Origin: Paenibacillus graminis
Lineage (GTDB): Bacteria; Bacillota; Bacilli; Paenibacillales; Paenibacillaceae
DNA: 64,000 nt
Direction: 5' to 3'
Assembly (NCBI RefSeq): GCF_000758705.1
Contig: NZ_CP009287.1
Location: 496,001 to 560,000, forward strand
Shown: positions 1 to 8,196 of the stretch, one piece after another
How positions within the stretch are numbered: position 1 is the first letter of the stretch
How the letters are laid out: each line of letters starts with the position of its first letter
Program-made: the position numbers and the translations under genes
Notes under the pieces: model-generated
Seen by the model: the letters and a program-made list of their open reading frames with translations, nothing else
What the model was told of the DNA's origin: nothing
Databases searched by the model: none

Positions 1-579
1 CTCGAAATTCCAGGTTAACTTCAGCTTATCCTTTTGAAAATAGTTTTGTGCTTCGCCAGTATCCACGAATTCGAACTTGACTGTAAAGCTGTCGCTGCTC
101 TGTGCTTTGATGCCGTCGGCTTCAGTGAGAATTTGATCCCATCCGGTATTGTTCACAAGATCCGGGGTTTGCCCCTTCAAGGCATCCAGTGTAGTTTCGT
201 ACACAACAACTTCCGGTGAGATAATCGTTCCTTTGTCATTGTTCTTCAGAAATTTGACCTTGATGAATTTGCTGAGATCGGCACCGTTGTTGTCGCCTAG
301 GGTATCTGTAACCTCAGTGGTGGTTTTCAGCAGAATCGAACCGATATCGAGGGTACCGTCATTTTTAAGTTTAAAAGTTTTGGTTACGGTGTCACCCGGT
401 TTCAGGTTTTGGATATCCACGATTACGGAAGGATCGGAGTTCAGATCCAGTGTGCCTGCTGCAAAGGTAGCCGTACTTGTTGCAGTATCACTGAAGTATG
501 CGAAGGTCCCTCCGCCAATCAAAGACAAACCGAGTGCTGCCGATGCGATGCCAAAACCCAATGTTTTTTTGATACCCAT
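1..579 (-). CDS. tasA: TasA/camelysin-family matrix fibre protein (partial)
   Basis: The gene is cut by the left window edge; 193 codons are visible, starting at ATG 577-579 after a GAGGAGG ribosome binding site. The N-terminus (MGIKKTLGFGIASAALGLSL) is a signal peptide, followed by GGGTFAYFSDTATSTATFAAGTL, split here as GGGTFAYFSD then TATSTATFAAGTL, which is the typical start of TasA/CalY (peptidase M73) proteins. Later segments (LKPGDTVTKTFKLKN, KLKLTWNFE) also fit the family. TasA is secreted after SipW cleavage and forms extracellular fibres of the biofilm matrix. It is last in an operon behind sipW, as in B. subtilis tapA-sipW-tasA. Whether it acts as TasA or as the related camelysin cannot be told from this part. 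Confidence 0.88.
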   Translation of the reverse strand, partial: MGIKKTLGFGIASAALGLSLIGGGTFAYFSDTATSTATFAAGTLDLNSDPSVIVDIQNLKPGDTVTKTFKLKNDGTLDIGSILLKTTTEVTDTLGDNNGADLSKFIKVKFLKNNDKGTIISPEVVVYETTLDALKGQTPDLVNNTGWDQILTEADGIKAQSSDSFTVKFEFVDTGEAQNYFQKDKLKLTWNFE

Positions 580-664
580 ATTCGAATTCCTCCTCTGATT
601 TGTGTAGCTGCTGATAAATGTATTATTGTATCTTCCGTTTCGTAGGCGGAAGCGGACAATCTGT

Positions 665-1252
665 TCAGGACTGTATGTCAGTTCCCGGCGGCGCTTGGGG
701 GAGTGCGGTGTTTTTGCGCTCAAGGGCGGTCAGTGCCTTCCATGAGCTGTAGAGTGCATAGAGCAGGAGCAGCAGTCCGGGAACGATCATCAGGACCACA
801 CTGCCGGCTTTGGAGGCGGCAAAATTCATGGCATATCCTATATAAGGAACGGTGACTCCGGTATACTCGGCTACAACATTCCCCGAACTGACAGGCGTCA
901 TATCGACAGCATCATTGTTATCGCCTTTTGTATGATAGACCACTTCTCCGGCAGCGTTTTTGGCAGAAGCGTCCACAATGCGGTGAGTGATCAGAATGTT
1001 ATCCCCGCTAATGAAGGTAATGACGTCGCCTTTTTTGAACCGGGTCATATCTCCTCCGGGCTTCAAGGCGACTATGGAGCCGGTCTGAATGCCAGGTTCC
1101 ATCGAACCGGACAGCACCGTTTTGATCTCATATCCGAAAAGGGAAGGTTCACCCCCTGAAGCTCTGGAAACTACTACGGCTGCTGCCAGCACCACGAAAA
1201 TCAAAATCATCACTGCGGATATTGTATGGCTGATTATTTTTTTGATAAGCAT
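665..1252 (-). CDS. sipW: Type I signal peptidase SipW (ER-type)
   Basis: This 195-residue protein has an N-terminal membrane anchor (about residues 8-30), a catalytic Ser in SGSMEPG (Ser50) and a His in LITHRIV (His90) in place of the Lys of classical bacterial signal peptidases. That Ser-His arrangement marks the ER-type SipW subfamily. A second membrane segment lies near residues 150-175. It should cleave the signal peptides of TasA and probably of the protein encoded upstream. ATG 1252 was chosen because an AGGTGGAG site lies six to seven bases upstream; an in-frame GTG at 1264 has no such site. The start lies two bases beyond the stop of the upstream gene, so the two are translationally close. 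Confidence 0.9.
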   Translation of the reverse strand: MLIKKIISHTISAVMILIFVVLAAAVVVSRASGGEPSLFGYEIKTVLSGSMEPGIQTGSIVALKPGGDMTRFKKGDVITFISGDNILITHRIVDASAKNAAGEVVYHTKGDNNDAVDMTPVSSGNVVAEYTGVTVPYIGYAMNFAASKAGSVVLMIVPGLLLLLYALYSSWKALTALERKNTALPQAPPGTDIQS

Positions 1253-1253
1253 G

Positions 1254-2546
1254 TCATTCTCCACCTTTAATGGGTTGTGGCTCCGAAGGCGATGCGGTCG
1301 GTTCAGGACTCTTAATCGGAGGCTCTGTTGCCTGTGGTTCTTGGGAAGGTGTTTTGATCACGTCCCCATCCGGAGTTGTGATTTGGTTATCGGCGGTTGG
1401 TGCCGGAGTGGTGCCGGCTGCCGGTTCTTCAGAAGCTCCAGCAGGTATTGCCTCAGATCCAGGAGCAGCTTCCGGCGTATTTATAGGAGTTGCCTCAGGT
1501 GTAGCTGGTGTGGCCGCAGGTGAGGCTCCCGGCGTGGTTTTTGGTTCAGCCTGGGCCTTCGCTTCGTTTTCCTTTTGCTGCTTCTCATATTCCAGTTTTG
1601 CTTCTTCGTCCTTTTTGGCCTTTTCCAGTGCTTCCTGACGGGTTTTCTCAAGCTCTTCAAGCCGCTTGCTCCGGGTCTGGCTGAGAAGCTGCTGCTGGAG
1701 CTCCAGTCCTGAAATATCTGCGGTTACTGCATCCCTGATATTGTTCAGCTCAGCTTCCAACTGCTCATATGAAGAAATCAGTTCATTGGACAGTTCTCCC
1801 GAAGGCTGGACCCTTGGAGTCAAGATCGGCAAGGAATGTAAGGGTTCTTCCGCGCTAAAATGAAGTTGGTTGTAAACAGCTTCGTTAACGGTTAATGGGG
1901 ATGAAACCGTGTTGTTCTGAATTGCCTTCAGGTAGCTGACAATTCCGGTTATGGAAGCACTGAAGGATGCGGAGAGCACACCGCTTTGGCTTACACTGCT
2001 TTGCAGCTCGTTAAAGAATTGCCCATCCTTGATTTCCAGACAATTGGGATCCAAATCGGTCATGTATCCTCCAATCTGTACCAGGACCGCCGCCGCCGCG
2101 CTGATCTCTGCATGAATTCCATTCCAAATCTCGTTGTTAGCCGCTGTTTGCCCGTTGATGGCATTCAGATCCGACTGAAGCGCTGCTATCTGCCTTGAAA
2201 TCTCCTGTTCCGCTGTCTCAAGCTCTTCTAAAGACATGGACTCTACTCCGGAAAGGCCTGGAACACCTGCCTGCGGAGTGTAACTTTTCAAGGATGCCTT
2301 TAGAGCTGCAGCCGCATTGAGATGATCTTTCAACGCATTGAGCAGCTGCTTCACGGATTCAGGGAATACCTTGCAAAAGCCAATCGTGCTCACTGTCTCT
2401 GCGGTACCGCTAAACCCTCCGTAAGTACTGCCTATCTGGCCGGAGGTATACAGCAGCAGAGCAGATACGGCCATTCCAGACTGCAGGATGCGAAGACCTT
2501 TTTTGTGGTTTTTTCTTTTACGCCGTTTGGCGGATCTGGGGTACAG
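1254..2546 (-). CDS. Secreted/anchored coiled-coil, Pro/Thr-rich protein in TapA position
   Basis: The first gene of the sipW-tasA operon. It has a basic N-terminus and a hydrophobic segment (MAVSALLLYTSG), then a short motif STYGGFSGTAE resembling the region after the signal peptide in SipW substrates. A long helical, coiled-coil-prone middle (residues about 70-330, Gln/Glu/Leu-rich) follows, and the C-terminus of about 90 residues is rich in Pro, Thr, Ser and Glu. By position it matches TapA, the TasA anchor of B. subtilis, but I see no clear sequence relation. The first ATG (2474) lacks a ribosome binding site. An in-frame CTG at 2544-2546 lies seven bases after GGAGGG and adds 24 residues including the basic stretch KRRKRKNHKK, so I chose CTG. 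Function is inferred from context. Confidence 0.7.
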   Translation of the reverse strand: MYPRSAKRRKRKNHKKGLRILQSGMAVSALLLYTSGQIGSTYGGFSGTAETVSTIGFCKVFPESVKQLLNALKDHLNAAAALKASLKSYTPQAGVPGLSGVESMSLEELETAEQEISRQIAALQSDLNAINGQTAANNEIWNGIHAEISAAAAVLVQIGGYMTDLDPNCLEIKDGQFFNELQSSVSQSGVLSASFSASITGIVSYLKAIQNNTVSSPLTVNEAVYNQLHFSAEEPLHSLPILTPRVQPSGELSNELISSYEQLEAELNNIRDAVTADISGLELQQQLLSQTRSKRLEELEKTRQEALEKAKKDEEAKLEYEKQQKENEAKAQAEPKTTPGASPAATPATPEATPINTPEAAPGSEAIPAGASEEPAAGTTPAPTADNQITTPDGDVIKTPSQEPQATEPPIKSPEPTASPSEPQPIKGGE

Positions 2547-2595
2547 AGGCGGGCCCTCCTCTCATGGCTTCCTAAGGATCTTATTCGCTATATTC

Positions 2596-2611
2596 GTTCT
2601 TTATTAAGAAC
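2596..2611. promoter_or_regulatory. SinR-like operator box, proximal
   Basis: The sequence GTTCTTTATTAAGAAC is a near-perfect palindrome containing GTTCTTT, which fits the published B. subtilis SinR box GTTCTYT. It lies about 50 bp upstream of the start of the TapA-position gene and just downstream of a possible -10 (TATGAT on the minus strand, 2631-2626, with a poor -35 at 2654-2649). Binding here would block transcription of the matrix operon. The regulator's identity is inferred. Confidence 0.5.
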
Positions 2612-2744
2612 AAGTTCGTAAGGAAATCATACACCGTCGTCCTTAGAAAAGAAAAATACCGATTTCGTCTAAATGTTCGCAATAAAGATCGTATATTATT
2701 GATTACCTGCGTATATCTGCATATATCGCTGTTTTTTGAAAATT

Positions 2745-2760
2745 GTTCTTAATTAAGAAC
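2745..2760. promoter_or_regulatory. SinR-like operator box, distal
   Basis: GTTCTTAATTAAGAAC is a perfect 16-bp palindrome and differs from the proximal box by one base. It lies about 200 bp upstream of the matrix operon and about 90 bp from the first 51-bp repeat. Two matching boxes about 150 bp apart suggest cooperative or looping repression, as an inference. Confidence 0.5.
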
Positions 2761-2852
2761 GAATGGATAGAGGGCTAGTCCGTCTGATTAGGAACATGCA
2801 TGAGGCGCTGGATAGGAATGGATTCAGGGACTGGAATGGCGGCCTAGAGGGA

Positions 2853-3821
2853 GGAAACAAAGGCAGAAATACCTTTGATTGGAGCCAGAACGGGCCAGAG
2901 GGAGGAAACAAAGGCAGAAATACCTTTGATTGGAGCCAAGATGGCCTGGGGGCTGGAAACAAAGGCAGAAATACCTTTGATTGGAGCCAGAACGGGCCAG
3001 GGAGAGGAAACAAAGGCAGAAATACCTTTGATTGGAGCCAGAACGGGCCAGGGGGAGGAAACAAAGGCAGAAATACCTTTGTTTGGAGCCAGAACGGGCC
3101 AGGGGGAGGAAACAAAGGCAGAAATACCTTTGTTTGGAGCCAAGATGGCCTGGGGGCTGGAAACAAAGGTAGAAATACCTTTGTTGGGAGCCAAGATGGC
3201 CTGGGGGCTGGAAACAAAGGCAGAAATACCTTTGATTGGAGCCAGAACGGGCCAAGGGGAGGAAACAAAGGTAGAAATACCTTTGTTTGGAGCCAGAACG
3301 GGCCAGGGAGAGGAAACAAAGGTAGAAATACCTTTGATTGGAGCCAGAACGGGCCAGGGAGAGGAAACAAAGGTAGAAATACCTTTGATTGGAGCCAGAA
3401 CGGGCCAGGGGGAGGAAACAAAGGTAGAAATACCTTTGATTGGAGCCAGAACGGGCCAGGGGGAGGAAACAAAGGTAGAAATACCTTTGTTGGGAGCCAA
3501 GATGGCCTGGGGGCTGGAAACAAAGGTAGAAATACCTTTGATTGGAGCCAGAACGGGCCAGGGGGAGGAAACAAAGGTAGAAATACCTTTGATTGGAGCC
3601 AGAACGGGCCAGGGAGAGGAAACAAAGGTAGAAATACCTTTGATTGGAGCCAGAACGGGCCAGGGAGAGGAAACAAAGGTAGAAATACCTTTGATTGGAG
3701 CCAGAACGGGCCAGGGGGAGGAAACAAAGGTAGAAATACCTTTGTTGGGAGCCAGGATGGCCTGGGGGCTGGAAACAAAGGCAGAAATACCTTTGTTTGG
3801 AGCCAGCACTGTGGCCAGGGT
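2853..3821. repeat. Tandem array of 19 x 51-bp hairpin repeats
   Basis: Nineteen copies of a 51-bp unit run head to tail without any length variation. Each unit contains AAAGGYAGAAATACCTTT, a 7-bp stem closed by GAAA, extended to 10-11 bp in units followed by TTTGTTGGG or TTTGTTTGG. Where Y is C, the minus-strand RNA keeps a G-U pair. Units differ at a few positions only (Y = C/T, GATT/GTTT/GTTG, CAGAACGGGCCA/CAAGATGGCCTG). Because 51 is a multiple of three, several frames stay open on both strands (one would encode repeats of GNKGRNTFDWSQNGPGG), but none has a ribosome binding site and changes do not favour third codon positions. I therefore call it a non-coding minisatellite. Confidence 0.9.
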
Positions 3822-3837
3822 TGCAAGATAAGCCGGT

Positions 3838-4761
3838 TTAAGTAACCGGATCATTGATGGAGTCGCGCATGTGCTTAACGTCGCTGATCGGCGGACGCCC
3901 AAACATGCGGGCGTATTCCCGGCTGAACTGGGAGGGGCTCTCGTAACCGACACGGTAGCCCGCGTCAGCGGCGTCCAAAAACTCTGTAAGCAGCAAGCGG
4001 CGGGCGACTTGCAGCCGGATAGCCTTTTGATACTGGAGCGGGCTCATGGCGGTGACCTTTTTGAAATGCTTGTGCAGCGCTGAAGGACTCAGGTTGACCT
4101 CCTTTGCCAGGTCTTCAATCAGAAGAGGCTTGGCATAGTCGCGGTTGATTAGCTGGATTGCTTCGGAGATGCGGTAGGCATGGCTGCCGATAAAAGCAAA
4201 CTGTGTGATGGACGCACCTTGCTCGCCTTGCAGTACCCTATAAAGAACCTCACGGGTAACCAGCGGTGCGAGAATCGGAATATCTTCGGGAGTATCCGCA
4301 AGTTTGACCAGCCGGAGAACGGCATCCAGCAGCGAAGGAGTGGACTTGCTTACGATAATCCCACGGCCTGTTTTTCCATCCCATTGCGGAGGGTTCCCTT
4401 TGACGATATCCAGGATGATATCCGGAGTGAAATTTAACTGGAGGCTGAGGTAGGGTACTTGCGGCGACGCCTCCGTGATTTTGCCGATAATGGGCAGATG
4501 AACAGGAGTGACCAGATAGCTGGCCGGATCATAGGTGTAGCTTTCATTGCCAACGGTGGCTGTCTTGGAACCTTGCACGATAATGCATAGGGAGGGGACG
4601 TTAATGGAATGCCTTGGCTCCAGCACATAAGAGGAGCGTCTGAAAAAAAGTGAAGGCACAGCCGAAGGATTTACACCTTCAGAAGGTGTATGACGTTGAA
4701 TCCGCAACGCCAGTTCATGCTGATACTCTGAAATCGAAGGCTCGATGGCGGATAGGTTCAT
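3838..4761 (-). CDS. AraC family transcriptional regulator
   Basis: A 307-residue regulator with an AraC_N-type (AraC-type regulator N-terminal, YqhC-like) ligand or cupin-like domain in the first about 190 residues and a double helix-turn-helix at about 205-295 (LLIEDLAKEVNLSPSALHKH, then VGYESPSQFSREYARMFGRPP). It is divergently transcribed from the short-chain dehydrogenase at 4938, and regulators of this subfamily often control the adjacent oxidoreductase gene, so that is its likely target. ATG 4761 follows an AAAGGAGG site. Its stop codon is only 16 bp from the last 51-bp repeat. Confidence 0.9.
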   Translation of the reverse strand: MNLSAIEPSISEYQHELALRIQRHTPSEGVNPSAVPSLFFRRSSYVLEPRHSINVPSLCIIVQGSKTATVGNESYTYDPASYLVTPVHLPIIGKITEASPQVPYLSLQLNFTPDIILDIVKGNPPQWDGKTGRGIIVSKSTPSLLDAVLRLVKLADTPEDIPILAPLVTREVLYRVLQGEQGASITQFAFIGSHAYRISEAIQLINRDYAKPLLIEDLAKEVNLSPSALHKHFKKVTAMSPLQYQKAIRLQVARRLLLTEFLDAADAGYRVGYESPSQFSREYARMFGRPPISDVKHMRDSINDPVT

Positions 4762-4937
4762 GGTTCTGTGTCCTCCTTTCTGTACGGTCAGATGAGCATA
4801 GTGTAACCACCAGGGGCAGGATTAGGCAAGGATTGAACATAAATGGTCTACCTCCGGGCCCTAAAAAATCCCCATAATGGACAGGTAAGCTACGGCACAG
4901 GCTGTGGCAAATAAGCAAACGGAAGAGGGATTCGGAT

Positions 4938-5675
4938 ATGTCAGGAATCAAAGGCAAGGTTATAGCGATTACAGGGGCAAGCAGTGGGATCGGTGAAGCA
5001 GCAGCGCTCCTTCTCGCAGAGCGTGGAGCGAAGGTTGTGCTGGGAGCGCGTGGAGCCGGACGTTTAGAGGCGCTGGCGTCCCGCATTGCGGATGCAGGCG
5101 GTGAAGCTGCATATGCAGTTACAGATGTGAGACGCCGTGACGATGTGCTGGGTCTAGTTAACCTGGCCTGTGAACGGTACGGCAAGCTCGATGTTCTGAT
5201 CAACAATGCCGGCGTGATGCCGATATCTCCCCTTGATGAGCTGCGCGTTCAGGATTGGGAGGATATGATCGATATCAATGTAAAAGGGGTACTGTACGGA
5301 ATTGCGGCTGCCCTCCCAGTGTTCCGTAAGCAGGGATTTGGGCATTTCGTCAACACGGCTTCTACCGCAGCCTTTCGCATTGTGCCGAACATGGCCGTGT
5401 ATGCCGGGACGAAGTTTGCTGTGCGCGCCATCTCTGAAGGGCTGCGCCAGGAGGCTGGCGACAAGCTGCGCGTGACCATTATTTCACCGGGCATGACCCG
5501 GACGAACTTTGCGGAATCCATGACAAACCCGGAAATCAAGGCCAAGCTGGAGGAATCCCGGGATGAGATCGCGATGCCGGCAGACGCCATTGCCCGTGCT
5601 GTCGCGTATGCGATCGAGCAGCCGGAGGACGTAGATGTAAGTGAGGTTATTATCCGTCCCACGGCCCAGGGATGA
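4938..5675 (+). CDS. Short-chain dehydrogenase/reductase (SDR)
   Basis: A classical SDR of 245 residues. It has the Rossmann motif TGASSGIG (residues 12-19), NNAG (88-91) and the catalytic Ser141, Tyr154 and Lys158 (YAGTK). Arg in GARGAGRL after beta-2 suggests NADP(H) preference, as in related clavulanate-dehydrogenase-like SDRs. The substrate cannot be told. It stands alone and is divergent from the AraC regulator, which probably induces it. The start follows GAAGAGG with a normal spacing. Confidence 0.9.
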   Translation: MSGIKGKVIAITGASSGIGEAAALLLAERGAKVVLGARGAGRLEALASRIADAGGEAAYAVTDVRRRDDVLGLVNLACERYGKLDVLINNAGVMPISPLDELRVQDWEDMIDINVKGVLYGIAAALPVFRKQGFGHFVNTASTAAFRIVPNMAVYAGTKFAVRAISEGLRQEAGDKLRVTIISPGMTRTNFAESMTNPEIKAKLEESRDEIAMPADAIARAVAYAIEQPEDVDVSEVIIRPTAQG

Positions 5676-5778
5676 GCGGTGCACAATAGTGCAGAGTAAA
5701 TGAAAAAGGTTACGATTCTTCTGGGCAGCACCACAATTCAAAATACCCAAAAGTAGACTCTCAGGAGCCGTGACAGAT

Positions 5779-5968
5779 TGAGGTGGAATAAGTCCACTTC
5801 AGGGGACGAAAAAGCTTCCCCAGGTAGGATTAGTGGGAAAAAGTAGAGTTAATTCAAGCGAATTCGGTGGTAAGGGGCCCAAACTGCCCAATTAGTTATC
5901 CTTTTTCCAGCTAGTGCTTGCGGGAAAGCGGGACGGCGGAGAATAAGTTTACTTTTTTCACTTAGGCT
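5779..5968. repeat. Intergenic four-module dyad element, copy 1
   Basis: Two forward modules (about 5781 and 5830; GTGGAATAAGTCCACTT and GTGGGAAAAAGTAGAG) are followed by two inverted modules (about 5888 and 5942; CTTTTTCCAGCTA and ACTTTTTTCACTTAG). The span, about 190 bp, matches the other complete copies. It fills most of the gap between the convergent SDR and aldo/keto reductase genes; no gene is seen in this spacer. Confidence 0.75.
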
Positions 5969-6090
5969 TGCGCAGATCCCTGGGCTTGCTGGAGCCAGAG
6001 CTTAACAGAGAGAACTGGAGGTTTCGGAGGACTGAGAGGTCTAGGAGGACTGAATGAAGGAAGAGTTTATCCGATAAGGGATAGTTACTT

Positions 6091-6126
6091 AGATCCCTCC
6101 CCTCATCGTGGAGAGGGGAGGGATCT
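6091..6126. terminator. Long perfect hairpin
   Basis: A 14-bp perfect stem (AGATCCCTCCCCTC and its complement) closes an eight-base loop. The T-run after it is short (TCTT), so its strength as a terminator is uncertain. It lies between the intergenic dyad element and the aldo/keto reductase terminator. Confidence 0.5.
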
Positions 6127-6136
6127 TCTTACTAAA

Positions 6137-6170
6137 CCCAAAAACCCAGCCTCCATCAAGAGGGCCGGGT
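6137..6170 (-). terminator. Intrinsic terminator of aldo/keto reductase gene
   Basis: On the minus strand ACCCGGCCCTCT pairs with GGAGGCTGGGT (some mismatches) and is followed by TTTTTGGGTTT. It lies 25 bp after the stop codon. Confidence 0.6.
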
Positions 6171-6194
6171 CATCGTGGGCAGACATGTTTTATA

Positions 6195-7172
6195 TTATGG
6201 CAGCTTCTCGCCGCGCGAGCTGACGTACAGGTCGTACCATTCCCTGCGGGACAGCTCCAGCTTGCCGGCATCCCTGCAAGCGGTGATCCGCCCAGGATTC
6301 ACCGTGCCGATGACCGGCTGGATTGCAGCCGGATGGCTCATCAGCCAGGAGAGGACAATCGCCTCGGGCGTAGTGTTCTTCTCCTCGGCCAGCGTCTTGA
6401 CCATGGCGGCTGTATTCACGATATTCTCCGGCTGCCCATCCAGAGAGCGTCCGCTGAATATTCCCTGGGCCAGCGGCCCCCAGGCCTGAAGCTGAATGTT
6501 CTCTGCCCGGCAGTATTCAATGGTGCCCTCTGGAAAAGTGATATCCTTCCATGGCTCCCGGTTGACACTGATTACCGCATCGACCCAGCTGATTTTGGCC
6601 AGGCTCATATGCAGCTGGTTAACGATAAAGGGTTCATCGCAATAGACCTGAAGCAGCTTGATCTGGGCCGCGCTCATATTGGAGACGCCGAAATGGCGCA
6701 CCTTTCCCGCCGTTTTGAGCTGGTGCAGCGCCTCAGCGACTTCCTCAGGGTCCATCAGCGGATCGGGCCGGTGCAGCAGCAGGATATCGATATACTCCGT
6801 TCCCAGGCGGGTGAGGGTTCCATCGACACTGTTCAGGATATGCTCTTTGGAAAAGTCGAACACATTGGAGCGGTCGCCCGGCTCCATTAGCTTGATTCCG
6901 CATTTGGACTGCAGAATGATCTCTTCCCGCAGACCCGGACGCTCCCTGAAAATCTGTCCGAATACCTTCTCGGCTTTTCCGCGGGTGTAGATATCGGCAT
7001 GGTCAAAAAAGTTAATGCCGATGTCCAGCGCGGCTTCCACCGCCTCATGGCCCTGCTTCACATTTTCTGCTGTAACCGGTTCGCGGTTCCAGCCTCCGCC
7101 CAGTCCCATGCATCCCAGGGCAATGCGGCTGGCGGGGATGCCGCGTTTGTTCAGTGGCAGCGTTTTCAGCAA
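6195..7172 (-). CDS. Aldo/keto reductase, YdhF-like
   Basis: A TIM-barrel NADPH-dependent oxidoreductase of about 325 residues. The catalytic tetrad is visible: Asp and Tyr in FDHADIYTRG, Lys in LQSKCG and His in LLLHRPDPL. The cofactor-binding end of the barrel includes WGPLAQG and PVIGTVNPGRI, as in E. coli YdhF-type (AKR11/12-like) enzymes. The substrate is unknown. The longest frame opens at 7202, but TTG at 7172 lies six bases after GGAGGG and gives the usual family N-terminus (LKTLPLNKRGIPASRIALG), so it is preferred. Confidence 0.88.
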   Translation of the reverse strand: MLKTLPLNKRGIPASRIALGCMGLGGGWNREPVTAENVKQGHEAVEAALDIGINFFDHADIYTRGKAEKVFGQIFRERPGLREEIILQSKCGIKLMEPGDRSNVFDFSKEHILNSVDGTLTRLGTEYIDILLLHRPDPLMDPEEVAEALHQLKTAGKVRHFGVSNMSAAQIKLLQVYCDEPFIVNQLHMSLAKISWVDAVISVNREPWKDITFPEGTIEYCRAENIQLQAWGPLAQGIFSGRSLDGQPENIVNTAAMVKTLAEEKNTTPEAIVLSWLMSHPAAIQPVIGTVNPGRITACRDAGKLELSRREWYDLYVSSRGEKLP

Positions 7173-7223
7173 GATGATCCCTCCGTGACAACAAAATAGC
7201 AATTCAAAGAGTATTGTACATCT

Positions 7224-7436
7224 TCAGAATCCGGTATGGTACTTCTTATCACTGGAGGAGCGGTGTTTGGTGCCTTCCTTATCCTTCTCTTCCTGCTTCT
7301 CCAGGTTCAAATCCTCCACCGGAATGGGATCAACATTCCGTTCACTTTCATCCAGATCGAACAGACTGGGATTCTCAGTGGGGTATTGCTCGGGATGGTC
7401 CCGCTTGTCTCCTTGGAGTTTGTTGTCTTTGTCCAT
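7224..7436 (-). CDS. Small hydrophilic acidic protein of unknown function
   Basis: A 70-residue protein, almost entirely polar and charged (MDKDNKLQGDKRDHPEQYPT and on), with no membrane segment and no recognisable domain. An AGGAG site eight bases before ATG supports expression. It lies downstream of the PadR gene on the same strand and could be transcribed with it or alone. It is likely intrinsically disordered. I do not recognise the family. Confidence 0.6.
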   Translation of the reverse strand: MDKDNKLQGDKRDHPEQYPTENPSLFDLDESERNVDPIPVEDLNLEKQEEKDKEGTKHRSSSDKKYHTGF

Positions 7437-7502
7437 GCGTCTTCTCCTCGCTTTCTGGCAGTTTGCTCATTAATAAACGGATTTCCTCCCCTGTAAACAG
7501 GA

Positions 7503-7526
7503 AAGAGGCCATTGGGGGCCTCTCTC
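7503..7526. terminator. Possible terminator after PadR gene
   Basis: AAGAGGCC and GGGCCTCTCT form a short GC-rich hairpin about 100 bp after the PadR stop. On the minus strand the tail is TTTCCTGTTT, so it is a weak candidate. Confidence 0.35.
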
Positions 7527-7629
7527 CAAACTTAAGGATGTATTTTCTCCAGTGAGAAACGATGCTATCCAGACTTCACTCGGAAAGGCCGCTTCAATGA
7601 AGGTTGTGGCAGGGTTATTGCAGGCATGC

Positions 7630-8190
7630 TCACAGATCAAGCGGTGTGCCGACATCATTAAGCTTCCGTTCGGTTACATCCGCATAGAGACGCTTCAGCC
7701 ATTTCAGCTCGGTCAGACTATGCTCGTATTTGCCGTACATCGCATGCAGTGCCGAGCGTGGAACAACAGCAATATGCTCCTCATACACCTGATAGGCATA
7801 GTTCACCCGATGCTCGGTTTCACGAATCCGTTCCTCCAGCAGCTTCTCCACCTTGCTCTGATCGATGTGGCGCGAGAACGCAAGGGCGGTGTAGAGCGGA
7901 TGGTAGAAGATATCGGTTTTTTTGATCTGCTGCAGGACCAGCTGCTCGAACAGGGTTTTGCCTTTATCGGTAATGCGGTAGATGGTCTTGTCCGGACGGT
8001 CGCTGCTGTGGATGACCTCAACGGATTCAATATGACCTTCCCCGGCCAGCTTGTCCACGGCATAGTATAAGGACCCCATTTGCAGCTTCATCATCTGGTC
8101 CATGGTGCGTTCCTTCATCACCAGCTTAATCTCATACGGATGCATATTCCGTTCCAGCAGCAGGCCGAGAATTACCATTTTCATCGACAT
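7630..8190 (-). CDS. PadR family transcriptional regulator
   Basis: A 186-residue regulator with the PadR winged helix in the first about 90 residues (MVILGLLLERNMHPYEI, then GSLYYAVDKLAGEGHIES and a wing ending YRITDKGKTLFEQ) and a helical C-terminal dimerisation domain (Vir_act_alpha_C type). It starts six bases after the MFS transporter stop, in one operon. PadR proteins beside drug exporters usually repress the exporter and respond to its substrates, so that role is inferred here. Confidence 0.9.
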   Translation of the reverse strand: MSMKMVILGLLLERNMHPYEIKLVMKERTMDQMMKLQMGSLYYAVDKLAGEGHIESVEVIHSSDRPDKTIYRITDKGKTLFEQLVLQQIKKTDIFYHPLYTALAFSRHIDQSKVEKLLEERIRETEHRVNYAYQVYEEHIAVVPRSALHAMYGKYEHSLTELKWLKRLYADVTERKLNDVGTPLDL

Positions 8191-8196
8191 GGCAGG

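Noticed and set aside
34..645. Rightward frames at the left edge
   Set aside because: They are antisense to the TasA/camelysin gene, whose signal peptide, family motifs and ribosome binding site are clear.
2853..3821. CRISPR array
   Set aside because: Units are contiguous and nearly identical over all 51 bp, without unique spacers, and no cas genes are present.
2753..3953. Long repetitive reading frames on both strands over the 51-bp array
   Set aside because: The unit length is a multiple of three, so frames stay open by default. No ribosome binding site, changes not biased to third codon positions, and frames overlap on both strands.
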